NCBI GenBank assembly: GCA_963773835.1
Contig: CAVZCQ010000005.1
Location: forward strand, 148,582-212,581
DNA from: JOPF136 sp963773835
Lineage (GTDB): Bacteria; Acidobacteriota; Terriglobia; Acidiferrales; UBA7541
Direction: 5' to 3'
DNA length: 64,000 nucleotides
Positions 28,482 through 37,537 of this stretch are shown here, one piece after another. Position numbers and translations under genes: made by a program. A model generated the notes under the pieces. It worked only from the letters and a program-made list of their open reading frames with translations. It had not been told where the DNA came from and searched no databases. Within the stretch, counting starts at the first letter, position 1. Each line of letters begins with the position of its first letter.

Positions 28482-31175
28482 CTAAACGGTGACGGGGTTG
28501 GGTCTCGCCGGGTCAATGCCCAGTTCTTTGAAAGCGCGCTGGATGGTGGCCGCATCCACCTGGCCTTCGCGGTGGAGCTCGACGAGAACAGCCAGGGCGA
28601 TCGCCGGAGCATCCACTTCAAAGAAATGGCGCAGCGCCGCACGTGAATCGCTGCGGCCAAAACCGTCCGTGCCCAGACACACCGGCTGCCGCGGCAGCCA
28701 TTTGGCTACCATGAGCGGCAGAGCCTTTAGGTAATCGCTGGCAGCAATAATCGGCCCGGGCGCGCCTGCGAGCGCTGACGTGAGGTACGGCACGCGCGGC
28801 TTTGCGCCGGGATGCAGCAGATTCTCTCGATCAGCATCCAAACCATCGCGATAGAGTTCCTTGTAGCTGGTGACGCTCCAAACATCCGCGGTTACTCCGA
28901 ATTGTTCCGCGAGCAATTCCTGCGCCTTTAGCGCTTCGGTGAGAATGGCCCCGCTGCCCAGCAATTGTGCGCGAAGCTTGGTTTTCTTCCCTGCAGCCGG
29001 CAACAGCCGGTACAGGCCGCGGAGGATTCCCTCGCGCGAGCCTGCGGGCATGGCCGGCATCGTGTAAGGCTCGTTCATCACCGTGATGTAGTAGAAGATG
29101 CGCTCGCCGTCGTGGTACATGCGATGGATGCCGTCCTGAAGGATGGCGGCCATTTCGTAAGCGAAGGCGGGATCGTAGGCGCGCAGGTTGGGCACAGGCA
29201 GCGCCAGGATATGGCTGTTTCCGTCCTGGTGCTGCAAGCCCTCGCCGGCCAGCGTCGTGCGCCCGGACGTGCCGCCGAGCAGGAACCCGCGGGCGCTCAT
29301 GTCCGCTGCGGCCCACACCAGGTCGCCGATGCGCTGGAGGCCGAACATCGAGTAGAAAATAAAAAACGGGATGGTGTTGATTCCGTGGGTGGCATAGGCC
29401 GTGCCCGCGGCCGTAAACGAACAGACGGAGCCGGCCTCGGTGATGCCCTCTTCGAGAATTTGCCCCTCAACAGCTTCCTTGTAATAGAGCAGCGTGTGCA
29501 CGTCCACGGGCTCGTACTTCTGGCCGCCGTGCGCGTAGATGCCCACCTGGCGGAAGAGCGACTCCATGCCGAACGTGCGCGCCTCGTCCGGCACGATGGG
29601 CACCACCAGTTTGCCGATCTCCGGATCCCGCATCATCTTCCGCAGCATGCTCACAAACGCCATGGTGGTGGAAACTTCGCGGCTCTCGCTGCCCGCTTCG
29701 AATTCTTTGAACAGCTCGCACAGGTCCGCTTTCACCGGAGGGGCGAGCACGGAGCGCTGCGGCACGAAGCCGCCCAGTTCCTGCCGCCGCGCGCGCAGGT
29801 ACTGCATTTCCGGGCTGTTCTCCGGCGGGCGGTAAAAGGGCGCTTCCGCAACGTCTTCATCGCGGATGGGGATTCCGAAACGCGAGCGGAATTCGCGAAG
29901 CTCGTCTTCGTTCAGCTTCTTCTGCTGGTGCGTGATGTTGCGGCCCTCGCCCGCCTCGCCCAGGCCGTAGCCTTTAATGGTCCGCGCGAGGACGACGGTG
30001 GGCGAACCGTGATGCTCCACGGCGGCCTTGTAGGCGGCATAGACCTTGCGCGGGTCGTGCCCGCCCAGGCGCAGCCGGCGGATTTGCTCGTCGGAAAGGT
30101 GCTCGACCAGCTTCAGCAGGCGCGCGTCCACGCCGAAAAAGTGCTGGCGCGTGTACGAGCCGGGCGCTACCACGTACTTTTGATAATCACCGTCTACCAC
30201 CTCTCCCATGCGTTTCACGAGCACGCCTTCCGCGTCGTGCTCGAGCAGGGCATCCCAGTCGCTGCCCCAAACCACTTTGATGACGTTCCACCCGGCGCCG
30301 CGGAAAATCGCCTCCAGCTCGGCGATGATTTTCCCGTTGCCGCGCACCGGGCCGTCCAACCGCTGGAGGTTGCAGTTGACCACGAAAATCAGGTTGTCGA
30401 GCTGCTCGCGCGACGCCAGCGTGATGGCGCCCAGCGCTTCCGGCTCGTCGGTCTCGCCGTCGCCCAGAAACGCCCACACCTTCGCGTCCGACCGCGGCTT
30501 CAGCCCGCGGTCTTCCAGGTAACGGTTAAAGCGCGCCTGGTAAATCGCCATGATGGGGCTCAGGCCCATCGAAACCGTGGGGAATTGCCAGAACTCGGGC
30601 ATCAGCCACGGGTGAGGATAGGAAGAGAGCCCGCCCTCCGGCTTCAGCTCGCGGCGGAAATTCTCAATCTGCTGGACGGTCAGCCGCCCTTCCAGGAATG
30701 CTCGCGCGTAAATCCCCGGTGCCGCGTGTCCCTGGAAGTAAATGTTGTCGCCTTCGAAATCCTTGGAGCGGGCGCGGAAGAAATGGTTGAAGCCGACCTC
30801 GAACAGCGTGGCCTGCGAGGCGTATGTGGAAATGTGGCCGCCGATGTTGTGCTCCACGCGGTTCGAGCGCACCACCATGGCCAGCGCGTTCCAACGGATG
30901 ATGCTCTTGATGCGCCGCTCGATTTCCTGGTCGCCGGGAAAGGGCGGCTGCTTGTCGTATGGAATGGTATTGATGTAAGGGGTGTTCGCCGAGAAGCGCA
31001 GGGGAATGCCGGTGCGCTCGGCGTGGGCACGCAACTGCTCGAGGATTTGCGCCGCGCGATCCGCTCCGCTCTCTTCCACCAGCGCGTCGAAGGACTCCAC
31101 CCACTCGCGGAGCTCAGGATCCTGCTCCGGGAGGGCGCGTCCACCATTGGTTACATGATTCGTGATCGTGCCCAT
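28482..31175 (-). CDS. aceE: Pyruvate dehydrogenase E1 component, homodimeric
   Basis: Thiamine-diphosphate enzyme that decarboxylates pyruvate and passes the acetyl group to lipoyl-E2. The 897 residues follow the AceE type: NTPYINTIPYDKQPPFPGD, HISTYASQATLFEVGFNHFF, the ThDP motif GDGETDEPEALGA with its Asn-containing VNCNLQRLDGPVRGNGK, and the C-terminal transketolase domain. I start at ATG 31175 (MGTITNHV), as homologues begin near here. No E2 or E3 gene is adjacent. Confidence 0.95.
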   Translation of the reverse strand: MGTITNHVTNGGRALPEQDPELREWVESFDALVEESGADRAAQILEQLRAHAERTGIPLRFSANTPYINTIPYDKQPPFPGDQEIERRIKSIIRWNALAMVVRSNRVEHNIGGHISTYASQATLFEVGFNHFFRARSKDFEGDNIYFQGHAAPGIYARAFLEGRLTVQQIENFRRELKPEGGLSSYPHPWLMPEFWQFPTVSMGLSPIMAIYQARFNRYLEDRGLKPRSDAKVWAFLGDGETDEPEALGAITLASREQLDNLIFVVNCNLQRLDGPVRGNGKIIAELEAIFRGAGWNVIKVVWGSDWDALLEHDAEGVLVKRMGEVVDGDYQKYVVAPGSYTRQHFFGVDARLLKLVEHLSDEQIRRLRLGGHDPRKVYAAYKAAVEHHGSPTVVLARTIKGYGLGEAGEGRNITHQQKKLNEDELREFRSRFGIPIRDEDVAEAPFYRPPENSPEMQYLRARRQELGGFVPQRSVLAPPVKADLCELFKEFEAGSESREVSTTMAFVSMLRKMMRDPEIGKLVVPIVPDEARTFGMESLFRQVGIYAHGGQKYEPVDVHTLLYYKEAVEGQILEEGITEAGSVCSFTAAGTAYATHGINTIPFFIFYSMFGLQRIGDLVWAAADMSARGFLLGGTSGRTTLAGEGLQHQDGNSHILALPVPNLRAYDPAFAYEMAAILQDGIHRMYHDGERIFYYITVMNEPYTMPAMPAGSREGILRGLYRLLPAAGKKTKLRAQLLGSGAILTEALKAQELLAEQFGVTADVWSVTSYKELYRDGLDADRENLLHPGAKPRVPYLTSALAGAPGPIIAASDYLKALPLMVAKWLPRQPVCLGTDGFGRSDSRAALRHFFEVDAPAIALAVLVELHREGQVDAATIQRAFKELGIDPARPNPVTV

Positions 31176-31310
31176 TCCCCCAGCCTCGATCCAGTGACAC
31201 CCGGAGAGCGAGTCTCCGTCCGTGGGCTTTGTCCCTAAATCGCCTGTAGTATAGCCGCTTTTTGCCCGCCAGAACAAAACGGATGGGCCGCGCCGGCAGG
31301 GGAGTGCGGC

Positions 31311-32051
31311 TCAGCTATCTCCATACACCGGCACGGCCGCGCCGTGAATCACCGCGGCGTTCTCGCTGCACAGATAGACGATGACGCGGGCGATGGCTTC
31401 GGGTTTGGGCCATTTCGCAAAATCCGCATTGGGCATGGCTCCACGGTTCGCTTCCGTATCGATGATGCTGGGCAGGACGGAGTTGACGCGGATGCGCGTG
31501 CCCTTCAGGTCCGCAGCCAGCGAGTCCATCAGCGCTACCGCTGCGGCCTTCGACGCGGCGTAGGCCGCCGCTCCGGCGCCGTGGTCGAACGCCGCTTTCG
31601 CTGCGACGTTCACAATCGAACCGCTCCCTTGCTTCAGCATCGCCCGGACCGCTGCGCGCGCCAATGCATAGCCCGAGCGCAGGTTCAGCGACAGCATCTG
31701 GTCGAACACCTTCGTCTCCAGCTCCCACAGCTTTACGCCGCCGGCGTAGCCGCCTACGGTGTTCACCAGCGCGTCCAGGCGGCCGTGCCGCGCCACCACG
31801 GATTCGATGAGGCGGCCCACTGCAGCTTCATCGGTCACGTCCACGCGCGACCCTTCGAGCAGGGAGGCCTGCGCGCCGGCCGCGGCCTTCAGCGCGTCAA
31901 ATACCTCCTGCTTCCGGTACGTCGCCGTAACGCGGGCGTGTTGCGCGAGAAACGCAAGGCTCACCGCACGGCCCAGTCCGCCGGTACCGCCGGCCACGAT
32001 TACAATCTTTGGAGACGAAACGGACTCCGGGGATGCAGGCGGCAGGCTCAT
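31311..32051 (-). CDS. SDR family oxidoreductase, catalytic Ser replaced
   Basis: A 246-residue short-chain dehydrogenase. The Rossmann motif reads VAGGTGGLGRAVSL and the active-site YAASK (Tyr, Lys) is intact, but the usual catalytic Ser of the NxSS strand is replaced: IVNVAAKAAFDHGAG has Ala-Ala. Several SDR subgroups have lost this Ser, so activity cannot be excluded. I chose the second ATG (32051): AAAGGA lies five bases upstream, while the first ATG at 32057 is too close to it. Confidence 0.85.
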   Translation of the reverse strand: MSLPPASPESVSSPKIVIVAGGTGGLGRAVSLAFLAQHARVTATYRKQEVFDALKAAAGAQASLLEGSRVDVTDEAAVGRLIESVVARHGRLDALVNTVGGYAGGVKLWELETKVFDQMLSLNLRSGYALARAAVRAMLKQGSGSIVNVAAKAAFDHGAGAAAYAASKAAAVALMDSLAADLKGTRIRVNSVLPSIIDTEANRGAMPNADFAKWPKPEAIARVIVYLCSENAAVIHGAAVPVYGDS

Positions 32052-32232
32052 GGCCATCCTTTCGATGCGCGGCAGGACCGCACCGGCTCGCGCATCTTTT
32101 CACATTCCCCGGCGATGGCTCAATCTGCCTGGCGCCTCGCGATCGGCGGAATAGATGAGCCCGCCGGCCAATGCGGCAGTTGACCGGCCGGAGTCCGGCC
32201 CATACCATCGCAGGGTTGCCAGGGAGTAGCGG

Positions 32233-33222
32233 ATGACGCCCGAACCGAGTGCTCGTGGCTCCGCAGTGGCCGAGCGGAGGACGATTCCGCTTGCCATGCT
32301 GGAGGATGCGCGTCGGCACGTCTATGAAGCCGCGGTGCGGACGCCGCTCGTGCGATTGAATTATTCCGAAGCACCCGCGGAAATCTATCTCAAGCTGGAA
32401 AACCTGCAGCCCATCGGCTCGTTCAAAATCCGCGGCGCATACAATCAGGTGCGGTTGCTCTCGCCGGAAGAAAAATCGCGCGGCGTGTGGACGGTGAGCG
32501 CCGGAAACGCGGCGCAGGGCGTGGCGCTGGCGGCGCGCAAAGCCGGCGTGCGCGCGAGCGTGCTGGTAATGGACACGGCCCCAGCCACAAAGCTCGAAGC
32601 CATCCGCCGGCTCGGCGCGGAAATCGTCAAAGCGCCGTTTGACGAGTGCTGGAAGGCGCTGGGCGAGCGGCGGCATCCCGCCATGACCGGCACGATGGTG
32701 CATCCATTCGAGGACGACGAGTTCATCGCCGGCAACGCCTCCTGCGGCCTGGAAATCCTGGAAGACCTGCCGGAAGTGGACGCGGTGGTTGCGGCGTTCG
32801 GCGGCGGCGGGCTCACCTGCGGAATCGCCACGGCCTTCCAGGCACAAAGGCCGGGCGCGAAAGTGTACGGCGCGGAGCCGGAAACGGCCTCGCCGCTGGC
32901 GTATTCGTTTTCGAAAGGTTCGGCGCAGGCATTTCCCAATTGGAAGCCGAGTTTTGTGGACGGCAGCGGCGGCAAAAGCGTCTTCCCGCGGATGTGGGCG
33001 CTGGCCCATCACCTGCTCGCGGGCTCGGTGGTCTGCTCGCTGGACGAGATCCGCGCCGCCATGCGCCTTGTAGCGGAGCGGAACCACGTGATTGCGGAAG
33101 GCGCAGGCGCCTGCGCCGTGGCCGCGGCTCTCAGCGGCAAATGCGGAACCGGAAAAGTGGTGGCCGTGGTCAGCGGCGGCAACATCGACCTCAGCAAATT
33201 TCACGAACTCGTCTCCGCGTAG
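32233..33222 (+). CDS. Threonine/serine dehydratase
   Basis: A 329-residue fold-type-II PLP enzyme. The PLP lysine lies in KLENLQPIGSFKIRGAYN, the Asn/Ser substrate loop in VSAGNAAQGVAL, and the Gly-rich phosphate loop in AAFGGGGLTCGIA. It lacks the C-terminal ACT regulatory domain, so it resembles the short catabolic threonine dehydratases or serine racemases that make 2-oxobutyrate or pyruvate. GGGAG precedes the ATG. Confidence 0.9.
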   Translation: MTPEPSARGSAVAERRTIPLAMLEDARRHVYEAAVRTPLVRLNYSEAPAEIYLKLENLQPIGSFKIRGAYNQVRLLSPEEKSRGVWTVSAGNAAQGVALAARKAGVRASVLVMDTAPATKLEAIRRLGAEIVKAPFDECWKALGERRHPAMTGTMVHPFEDDEFIAGNASCGLEILEDLPEVDAVVAAFGGGGLTCGIATAFQAQRPGAKVYGAEPETASPLAYSFSKGSAQAFPNWKPSFVDGSGGKSVFPRMWALAHHLLAGSVVCSLDEIRAAMRLVAERNHVIAEGAGACAVAAALSGKCGTGKVVAVVSGGNIDLSKFHELVSA

Positions 33223-33325
33223 TTTGCCGATTTTCCTGCTGTGCTCTTCGCGGGAACGAACTGCGCTTCCTCCCGAATCTGCCTTCGGGCACGGCCGTGT
33301 ACCGTTCACCTGTTTCGGACTGGAG

Positions 33326-33347
33326 ATGGTCATGATAGAATGACCAT
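33326..33347 (+). promoter_or_regulatory. Palindromic operator over the -10 of the Phd/VapC pair
   Basis: Perfect 8-base inverted arms, ATGGTCAT (33326-33333) and ATGACCAT (33340-33347), flank a six-base centre. A TAGAAT -10 box (33336-33341) lies across the centre and right arm, 26 bases before the antitoxin ATG. Phd-type antitoxins repress their own promoter through such palindromes, so this is the probable autoregulatory site. Confidence 0.6.
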
Positions 33348-33366
33348 GGTAACGAGGAGGATCGTA

Positions 33367-33597
33367 ATGAAGCAGATGCAGGCAGGAGCGTTCAAGGCAC
33401 GCTGCCTCTCGGTCATGAAGGAGGTGCAGGCCACAGGCGAGCCGGTGGTCGTCACCCGGAGGGGCAAGCCGCTGGTGAAGGTCGTTCCCGTCAAGCCGGA
33501 GAAGAACGGCCTGTTTGGCTTCATGGCCGGAAAAGTCAAAATCGTTGGGGACATCGAATCTCCGATACCCGTGAAGTGGGGAGGATCGGAGAAATGA
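33367..33597 (+). CDS. Phd/YefM-type antitoxin
   Basis: A 76-residue antitoxin with the Phd N-domain: AGAFKARCLSVMKEVQATGEPVVVTRRGKPLVKVVP (positions 6-42, key pattern FK-RC---M-EV---G-PVVVTRRGKPL), which dimerises and binds DNA. A short acidic/hydrophobic C-tail would wrap the toxin. ATG 33367 has GAGGAGG six bases upstream. It overlaps the VapC start by four bases. Confidence 0.88.
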   Translation: MKQMQAGAFKARCLSVMKEVQATGEPVVVTRRGKPLVKVVPVKPEKNGLFGFMAGKVKIVGDIESPIPVKWGGSEK

Positions 33598-33983
33598 TTC
33601 TCCTCGACACCCACGTACTCGTGTGGTCGAGCGCCGATCCCCGGAGGCTGTCGAGGCGGGCAAATTCCGCCATCCGGCGGGCGGAGCGTGCTGGGGGCAT
33701 CGCCATCTCGGCGATCAGTCTGTGGGAGCTGGCCTGGCTGGCCACAAACGGCCGTGTGGAAATTACCGCAACTGTGGAGGCATTTGTCGAGGAAACTACG
33801 TCGCGTGTTGCCGTCCGGCCCATCACTCCTAAGATCGCGGCATTGGCCAACCAGTTCCCAGCAGACTACCCGAATGATCCCTGCGACCGGATGATTGGGG
33901 CAACGGCTCTCGTAGAGGGCTTGGCGTTGGTCACCAGGGATGCGCGAATTCTGGCCTGCAAACAGATTCGCACCATCTGGTAG
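33594..33983 (+). CDS. VapC-type PIN-domain toxin
   Basis: A 129-residue PIN-domain ribonuclease. The acidic metal-binding residues are present: Asp5 in LLDTHVLVW, Glu45 in SLWELAWLA, the Asp residues of DPCDRMIGATA, and Asp in VTRDARIL. PIN toxins cleave tRNA or rRNA when the antitoxin is lost. The ATGA overlap with the Phd gene implies translational coupling. The pairing of a Phd-type antitoxin with a VapC-like toxin is common. Confidence 0.9.
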   Translation: MILLDTHVLVWSSADPRRLSRRANSAIRRAERAGGIAISAISLWELAWLATNGRVEITATVEAFVEETTSRVAVRPITPKIAALANQFPADYPNDPCDRMIGATALVEGLALVTRDARILACKQIRTIW

Positions 33984-34000
33984 GCGGCCCGCTGCTCGCC

Positions 34001-34348
34001 TTAGCGCAGGCGTTCGAGGGCTTCGGCTTCGTCGGCAAAGCTGGGTATGACGTTGAGCAGGCGAGTCATGTCCAGGATGAGGCGGACGCGGTCGGAAAGG
34101 TGAAACAGCCCGAGCTTGCCGCCGGCGCGCTGCATGCTTACGAACGCCCGCACGATGGTGCTAATGCCCGTCGTGTCCACCTGGGTGACGCCCTTCATGT
34201 TGAGCAGCAGTTTGCGCTCCCCCGTGGCGATCGCATCCTGAAGACAACTGCCGAGCGCCTCTGTGGCCGAGCCGAGGATGAGGCGCCCTTCCAAATCGAG
34301 AATCGTGACGTTGTCGATCCGCCGGGTCGTGATTTGAGTGCTGGTCAT
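34001..34348 (-). CDS. STAS-domain anti-sigma factor antagonist
   Basis: A 115-residue single-domain STAS protein of the SpoIIAA/RsbV type. The beta strand VTILDLEGRLILGSA opens the domain, and the phosphorylation loop reads VDTTGIS, with Thr in place of the usual Ser. Such proteins release a sigma factor by binding its anti-sigma kinase. No kinase or sigma gene is beside it. Start taken at ATG 34348; an in-frame extension to 34426 is Arg-rich and lacks homology features. Confidence 0.85.
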   Translation of the reverse strand: MTSTQITTRRIDNVTILDLEGRLILGSATEALGSCLQDAIATGERKLLLNMKGVTQVDTTGISTIVRAFVSMQRAGGKLGLFHLSDRVRLILDMTRLLNVIPSFADEAEALERLR

Positions 34349-34482
34349 TCGTAAAACGTCCCCATCCCGCTGGCCGCGCCGCGTCTCCTCATTCGCGGAA
34401 CCCGCGCGCAGTTCCGTTCCTCGCAAAAGTGGCGGTCATGTTAGGCCGTCCGTTTGTGCAAGTCAAACCGAGGAAGCGAGCA

Positions 34483-34597
34483 GCCCGCTTCACCGCTAAA
34501 GATTTTCGAAGTTAAGGGTAGAACGCCAGCGTTTTGCCGGGTCGCGTCCTCGAGGATTCTTCTCCCATGCCCTGCGCGCAAGAACACCCGCAGTTGT
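34483..34597 (+). repeat. Duplicated promoter-leader sequence, copy A
   Basis: About 115 bases that align to copy B at 36207-36316. The best conserved core is AGGGTAGAAC followed by GCGTTTTGCCGGGTC; at 34519-34524 TAGAAC could be a -10 box. It lies 90 bases before the GT-C-like gene. The rest of the 337-base gap 34349-34685 shows no gene. Confidence 0.6.
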
Positions 34598-34685
34598 ACC
34601 CGTCCCACATTCGATGCCACCGCTTTCAAGTGCTGCACGCCAAGCGCGGATTTCGATGCATAATTCCTCGGTTGCTGGTTTGACG

Positions 34686-36191
34686 ATGGAATCCGCCGCC
34701 TCGCCCTACAGCACGCCCGGAAATCCTCGCCGCCTGGCGGTATTGCTCTTCCTGTTTCTCACCGCGGCCTATTCGCTCACTTCTTCCGGACGGCTACGGT
34801 CGGTGGACGAATACATGATGTTTTTCGAGAGCGAGAGTCTGGTTCTCCGTCATTCTCTCGCCATCCCTCAGTCGTTGCTTTTCAACAACTTCTTTGGTGT
34901 GTATGACCGCTTCCACCAGCCCCGTACTCCTTTCCCACCGGGGCTGTCCCTTGCGGCCGCTCCCGCGTATGCAGTTGGGCTGGCGATCGAGTCCGCGCTC
35001 CAACTGCCGTTTCCGCCATCCATGTTCTTGCTGCACTTTTCGGTCTGCATGACGAACGCAGTTCTGTCCGCGGCACTCGTCGCTGTTCTGTTTCTTTTGC
35101 TGGTCCAGTTGAGATTCTCCTGCAGGACGGCATTGGTCACTGCCTTCCTGGTGGCCTTTACCACCATGCTCTGGCCGTATTCCGGCTATTTTTTTTCCGA
35201 ACCGCTGGCAACTCTGCTGCTCATGGCGGCCGCATTCGTCCTGTTTGGGCGCAATCCAGAACCTTCGGGAACCGGGATTCCCGCGCGTGCCCTGGCCATT
35301 GCTGGCCTTCTGTTTGGCGCCCTTGTCTGGGTTCGCTTCTATCACGCCATCGCGCTGGCCGCCTTTTGCCCCGCCCTGATTGCCGTGGAAAAACGGCTGC
35401 GCTCGGCGATGATCCTCGCCGGAGCCGTCATTCTTTCTCTGGCGCTCTATCTCGCTTACAACCATTACCTGTTCGGTGGAATTTTCCGCCTCGCGTATCC
35501 GAAGACGGTTGAGGCCGGGATCGATCCCACCGGATTCTCCACCCCGCTGTGGTATGGCGTGGCTGGTTTTCTGTTCTCCCCTGGAAAATCCGTCTTCATT
35601 TTCGTTCCGGCCGTCATTCCCGCTCTCTGGGGACTCAAACGTCTGGCACGGCGGTCTCTGGCGATCGCCATCCTGGCGGGATCGCTCCCGGTGATTTATC
35701 TCCTCTTCTTCGCAAAATTCGTGAACTGGGAGGGATCACGCGCTCCCGGACCCCGCTTCCTGCTGCCGCCCTTGCTGTTGCTGTGTCTCGGGCTGGCCCC
35801 GGTGGTGGAAAGCGCATCCAGGAGCCAGAAGATCGTGTTGCGGATGGCCGCCCTTGCTGGTGTGTTCGTCCAACTGGTCAGCATCGCCACAAGCTTCCTG
35901 GAGGCGCACGTCGGTCACGGTTATTTCGATGACCGCTATAAATATCAGTTTTTCTACTGCCAGCTTTGCGTGCAGTTGCAGTTGTTCTGGCGATATCTGA
36001 TGGGTGCGCCGCATCAACTGGGCACAGGCTGGGACCGCTGGTTCGTTTTTCTGCACGATGCCGGCATTCCTTCGTCGTTCATTGCGGTCGTTCTTTCTCT
36101 CGAATGCCTTTCCGTTCTCGCTCTCGGATTTCTCCTCCAGCGTGAGTACCGACGCTGCACTGCGTTGGCGGCGACGAACTCACAGCCCTGA
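34686..36191 (+). CDS. Polytopic membrane protein, GT-C glycosyltransferase-like
   Basis: A 501-residue protein with roughly ten to twelve membrane helices. After the first helix an acidic pair appears in the first outer loop (SVDEYMMFFESES), as in GT-C/PMT-type enzymes that use polyprenyl-phosphate sugars. A WEGSRAPGPRFLLPPL segment matches the 'G-RF--P' region seen in related families. A sugar transfer at the outer membrane face is inferred, not shown. The start is uncertain: ATGs at 34614, 34656 and 34686 all lack a good ribosome site; 34686 puts a short cytoplasmic tail before helix 1. Confidence 0.65.
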   Translation: MESAASPYSTPGNPRRLAVLLFLFLTAAYSLTSSGRLRSVDEYMMFFESESLVLRHSLAIPQSLLFNNFFGVYDRFHQPRTPFPPGLSLAAAPAYAVGLAIESALQLPFPPSMFLLHFSVCMTNAVLSAALVAVLFLLLVQLRFSCRTALVTAFLVAFTTMLWPYSGYFFSEPLATLLLMAAAFVLFGRNPEPSGTGIPARALAIAGLLFGALVWVRFYHAIALAAFCPALIAVEKRLRSAMILAGAVILSLALYLAYNHYLFGGIFRLAYPKTVEAGIDPTGFSTPLWYGVAGFLFSPGKSVFIFVPAVIPALWGLKRLARRSLAIAILAGSLPVIYLLFFAKFVNWEGSRAPGPRFLLPPLLLLCLGLAPVVESASRSQKIVLRMAALAGVFVQLVSIATSFLEAHVGHGYFDDRYKYQFFYCQLCVQLQLFWRYLMGAPHQLGTGWDRWFVFLHDAGIPSSFIAVVLSLECLSVLALGFLLQREYRRCTALAATNSQP

Positions 36192-36206
36192 GGGAGAAAT
36201 CGGGAC

Positions 36207-36316
36207 GCCTGCTTCTCCGCTGAAAATTCTCCAGGTAAAGGGTAGAATGTCGGCGTTTTGCCGGGTCCAGGCGGAGAAGAATCCCCTTCCATGGCCCGCG
36301 AGCGCCCTGCAGTTGG
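36207..36316 (+). repeat. Duplicated promoter-leader sequence, copy B
   Basis: Partner of copy A. Here the core reads AGGGTAGAAT, with TAGAAT at 36243-36248 matching the -10 consensus at five of six positions and a CTGAAA hexamer 17 bases upstream. It lies just before the transhydrogenase operon, so it probably contains the pnt promoter. Confidence 0.6.
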
Positions 36317-36354
36317 GACGCGGTGAGATCCGAGAAGAACAGGACCAGCGATCC

Positions 36355-37527
36355 ATGATTGTCGGTGTGCCCAAAGAGAGCTTTCCGGGAGAGCGCCGCG
36401 TGGCCGTGGTGCCCGCCGTGATTCCCAGCCTGACGAAGACCGGGCTGGAAGTGGTCGTCGAAGCAGGCGCGGGCGTGGAATCGGGATTCCCCGACGCGGA
36501 GTATGAGGCCAAGGGCGCCAAGTTGGTTCCGGACCGCACCGCCGTGTTCAGCGCTGCCGACATCGTCACGCAAGTCCTCTGCTACGGTTCCAATGACAAG
36601 ACCGGAAAAGCCGACCTGCCCCTTTACCGCAAGGGCCAGGTGCTCATCGGGTTTTTGCGGCCGCTCGGGGATCTGAAGACAATACAAGACATCGCCCGGG
36701 CCGGAGTCACTTCCTTTTCCATCGAGCTGATGCCACGGACCACGCGCGCGCAGAGCATGGATGCGCTGTCCTCGATGGCCACCCTGTGCGGATACAAGGC
36801 CGTGCTGATTTCCGCGGACCTTCTGCCGCGCATGCTCCCGATGCTGACCACCGCCGCAGGCACCATCACGCCGGCGCGCGTGCTCGTGATCGGCGCGGGC
36901 GTGGCCGGGCTCCAGGCCATCGCCACGTCGCGCCGGCTGGGCGCGGTCACCTCCGCATACGACTTGCGGCCGGCGGCCAAGGAGCAGGTGGAAAGCCTGG
37001 GCGGACGGTTTGTCGAGCTGCCCATCGAAGCGAAAGACGCGGAAGACGCCCGCGGCTACGCGCGCGCCCAGGACGAAACCTTTTACCAGAAGCAACGCGA
37101 GCTGCTCGGCCGCGCCGTGGCGGATAGCAACGTGGTGATCACGGCCGCCGTGGTCCCGGGCAAAAAATCGCCGGTCCTGGTGACCAAGGAAATGGTCGCG
37201 CAGATGGCCCCCGGCTCCGTGATCATGGATCTGGCCGCCGAGCGGGGCGGGAATTGCGAGCTGACCCGGCCCGGCGAGAAGGTGGTGGAGCACGGAGTGA
37301 CCATCGTGGGTTGGTACAACCTGGCCAGTGCGGTGCCCTATCACGCCAGCCAGCTCTACGCCCGCAACATCAGCGCGTTCCTGGCCCACCTCGTCCGCGA
37401 GAAGAAGCTGAACGTCAATCTCGAGGACGAAATCATCCGCGAGACGCTGGTGACCCATGGCGGCGAGATTGTCAACAAACGGGTGCGGGAATTTTTCAAG
37501 CTGCCGTCGCCGGAGACCGTGAAATAA
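36355..37527 (+). CDS. pntAA: NAD(P) transhydrogenase subunit alpha part 1
   Basis: The NAD(H)-binding peripheral domain (dI) of proton-translocating transhydrogenase, which drives NADPH formation with the proton gradient. It starts with IVGVPKESFPGERRVAVVP and has the alanine-dehydrogenase-like Rossmann motif VLVIGAGVAGLQAIATSRRLGA, then the RQD-like loop, over 390 residues. A longer in-frame extension upstream overlaps the previous gene and is not coding. First gene of three. Confidence 0.95.
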   Translation: MIVGVPKESFPGERRVAVVPAVIPSLTKTGLEVVVEAGAGVESGFPDAEYEAKGAKLVPDRTAVFSAADIVTQVLCYGSNDKTGKADLPLYRKGQVLIGFLRPLGDLKTIQDIARAGVTSFSIELMPRTTRAQSMDALSSMATLCGYKAVLISADLLPRMLPMLTTAAGTITPARVLVIGAGVAGLQAIATSRRLGAVTSAYDLRPAAKEQVESLGGRFVELPIEAKDAEDARGYARAQDETFYQKQRELLGRAVADSNVVITAAVVPGKKSPVLVTKEMVAQMAPGSVIMDLAAERGGNCELTRPGEKVVEHGVTIVGWYNLASAVPYHASQLYARNISAFLAHLVREKKLNVNLEDEIIRETLVTHGGEIVNKRVREFFKLPSPETVK

Positions 37528-37537
37528 GGGGGAAAGC

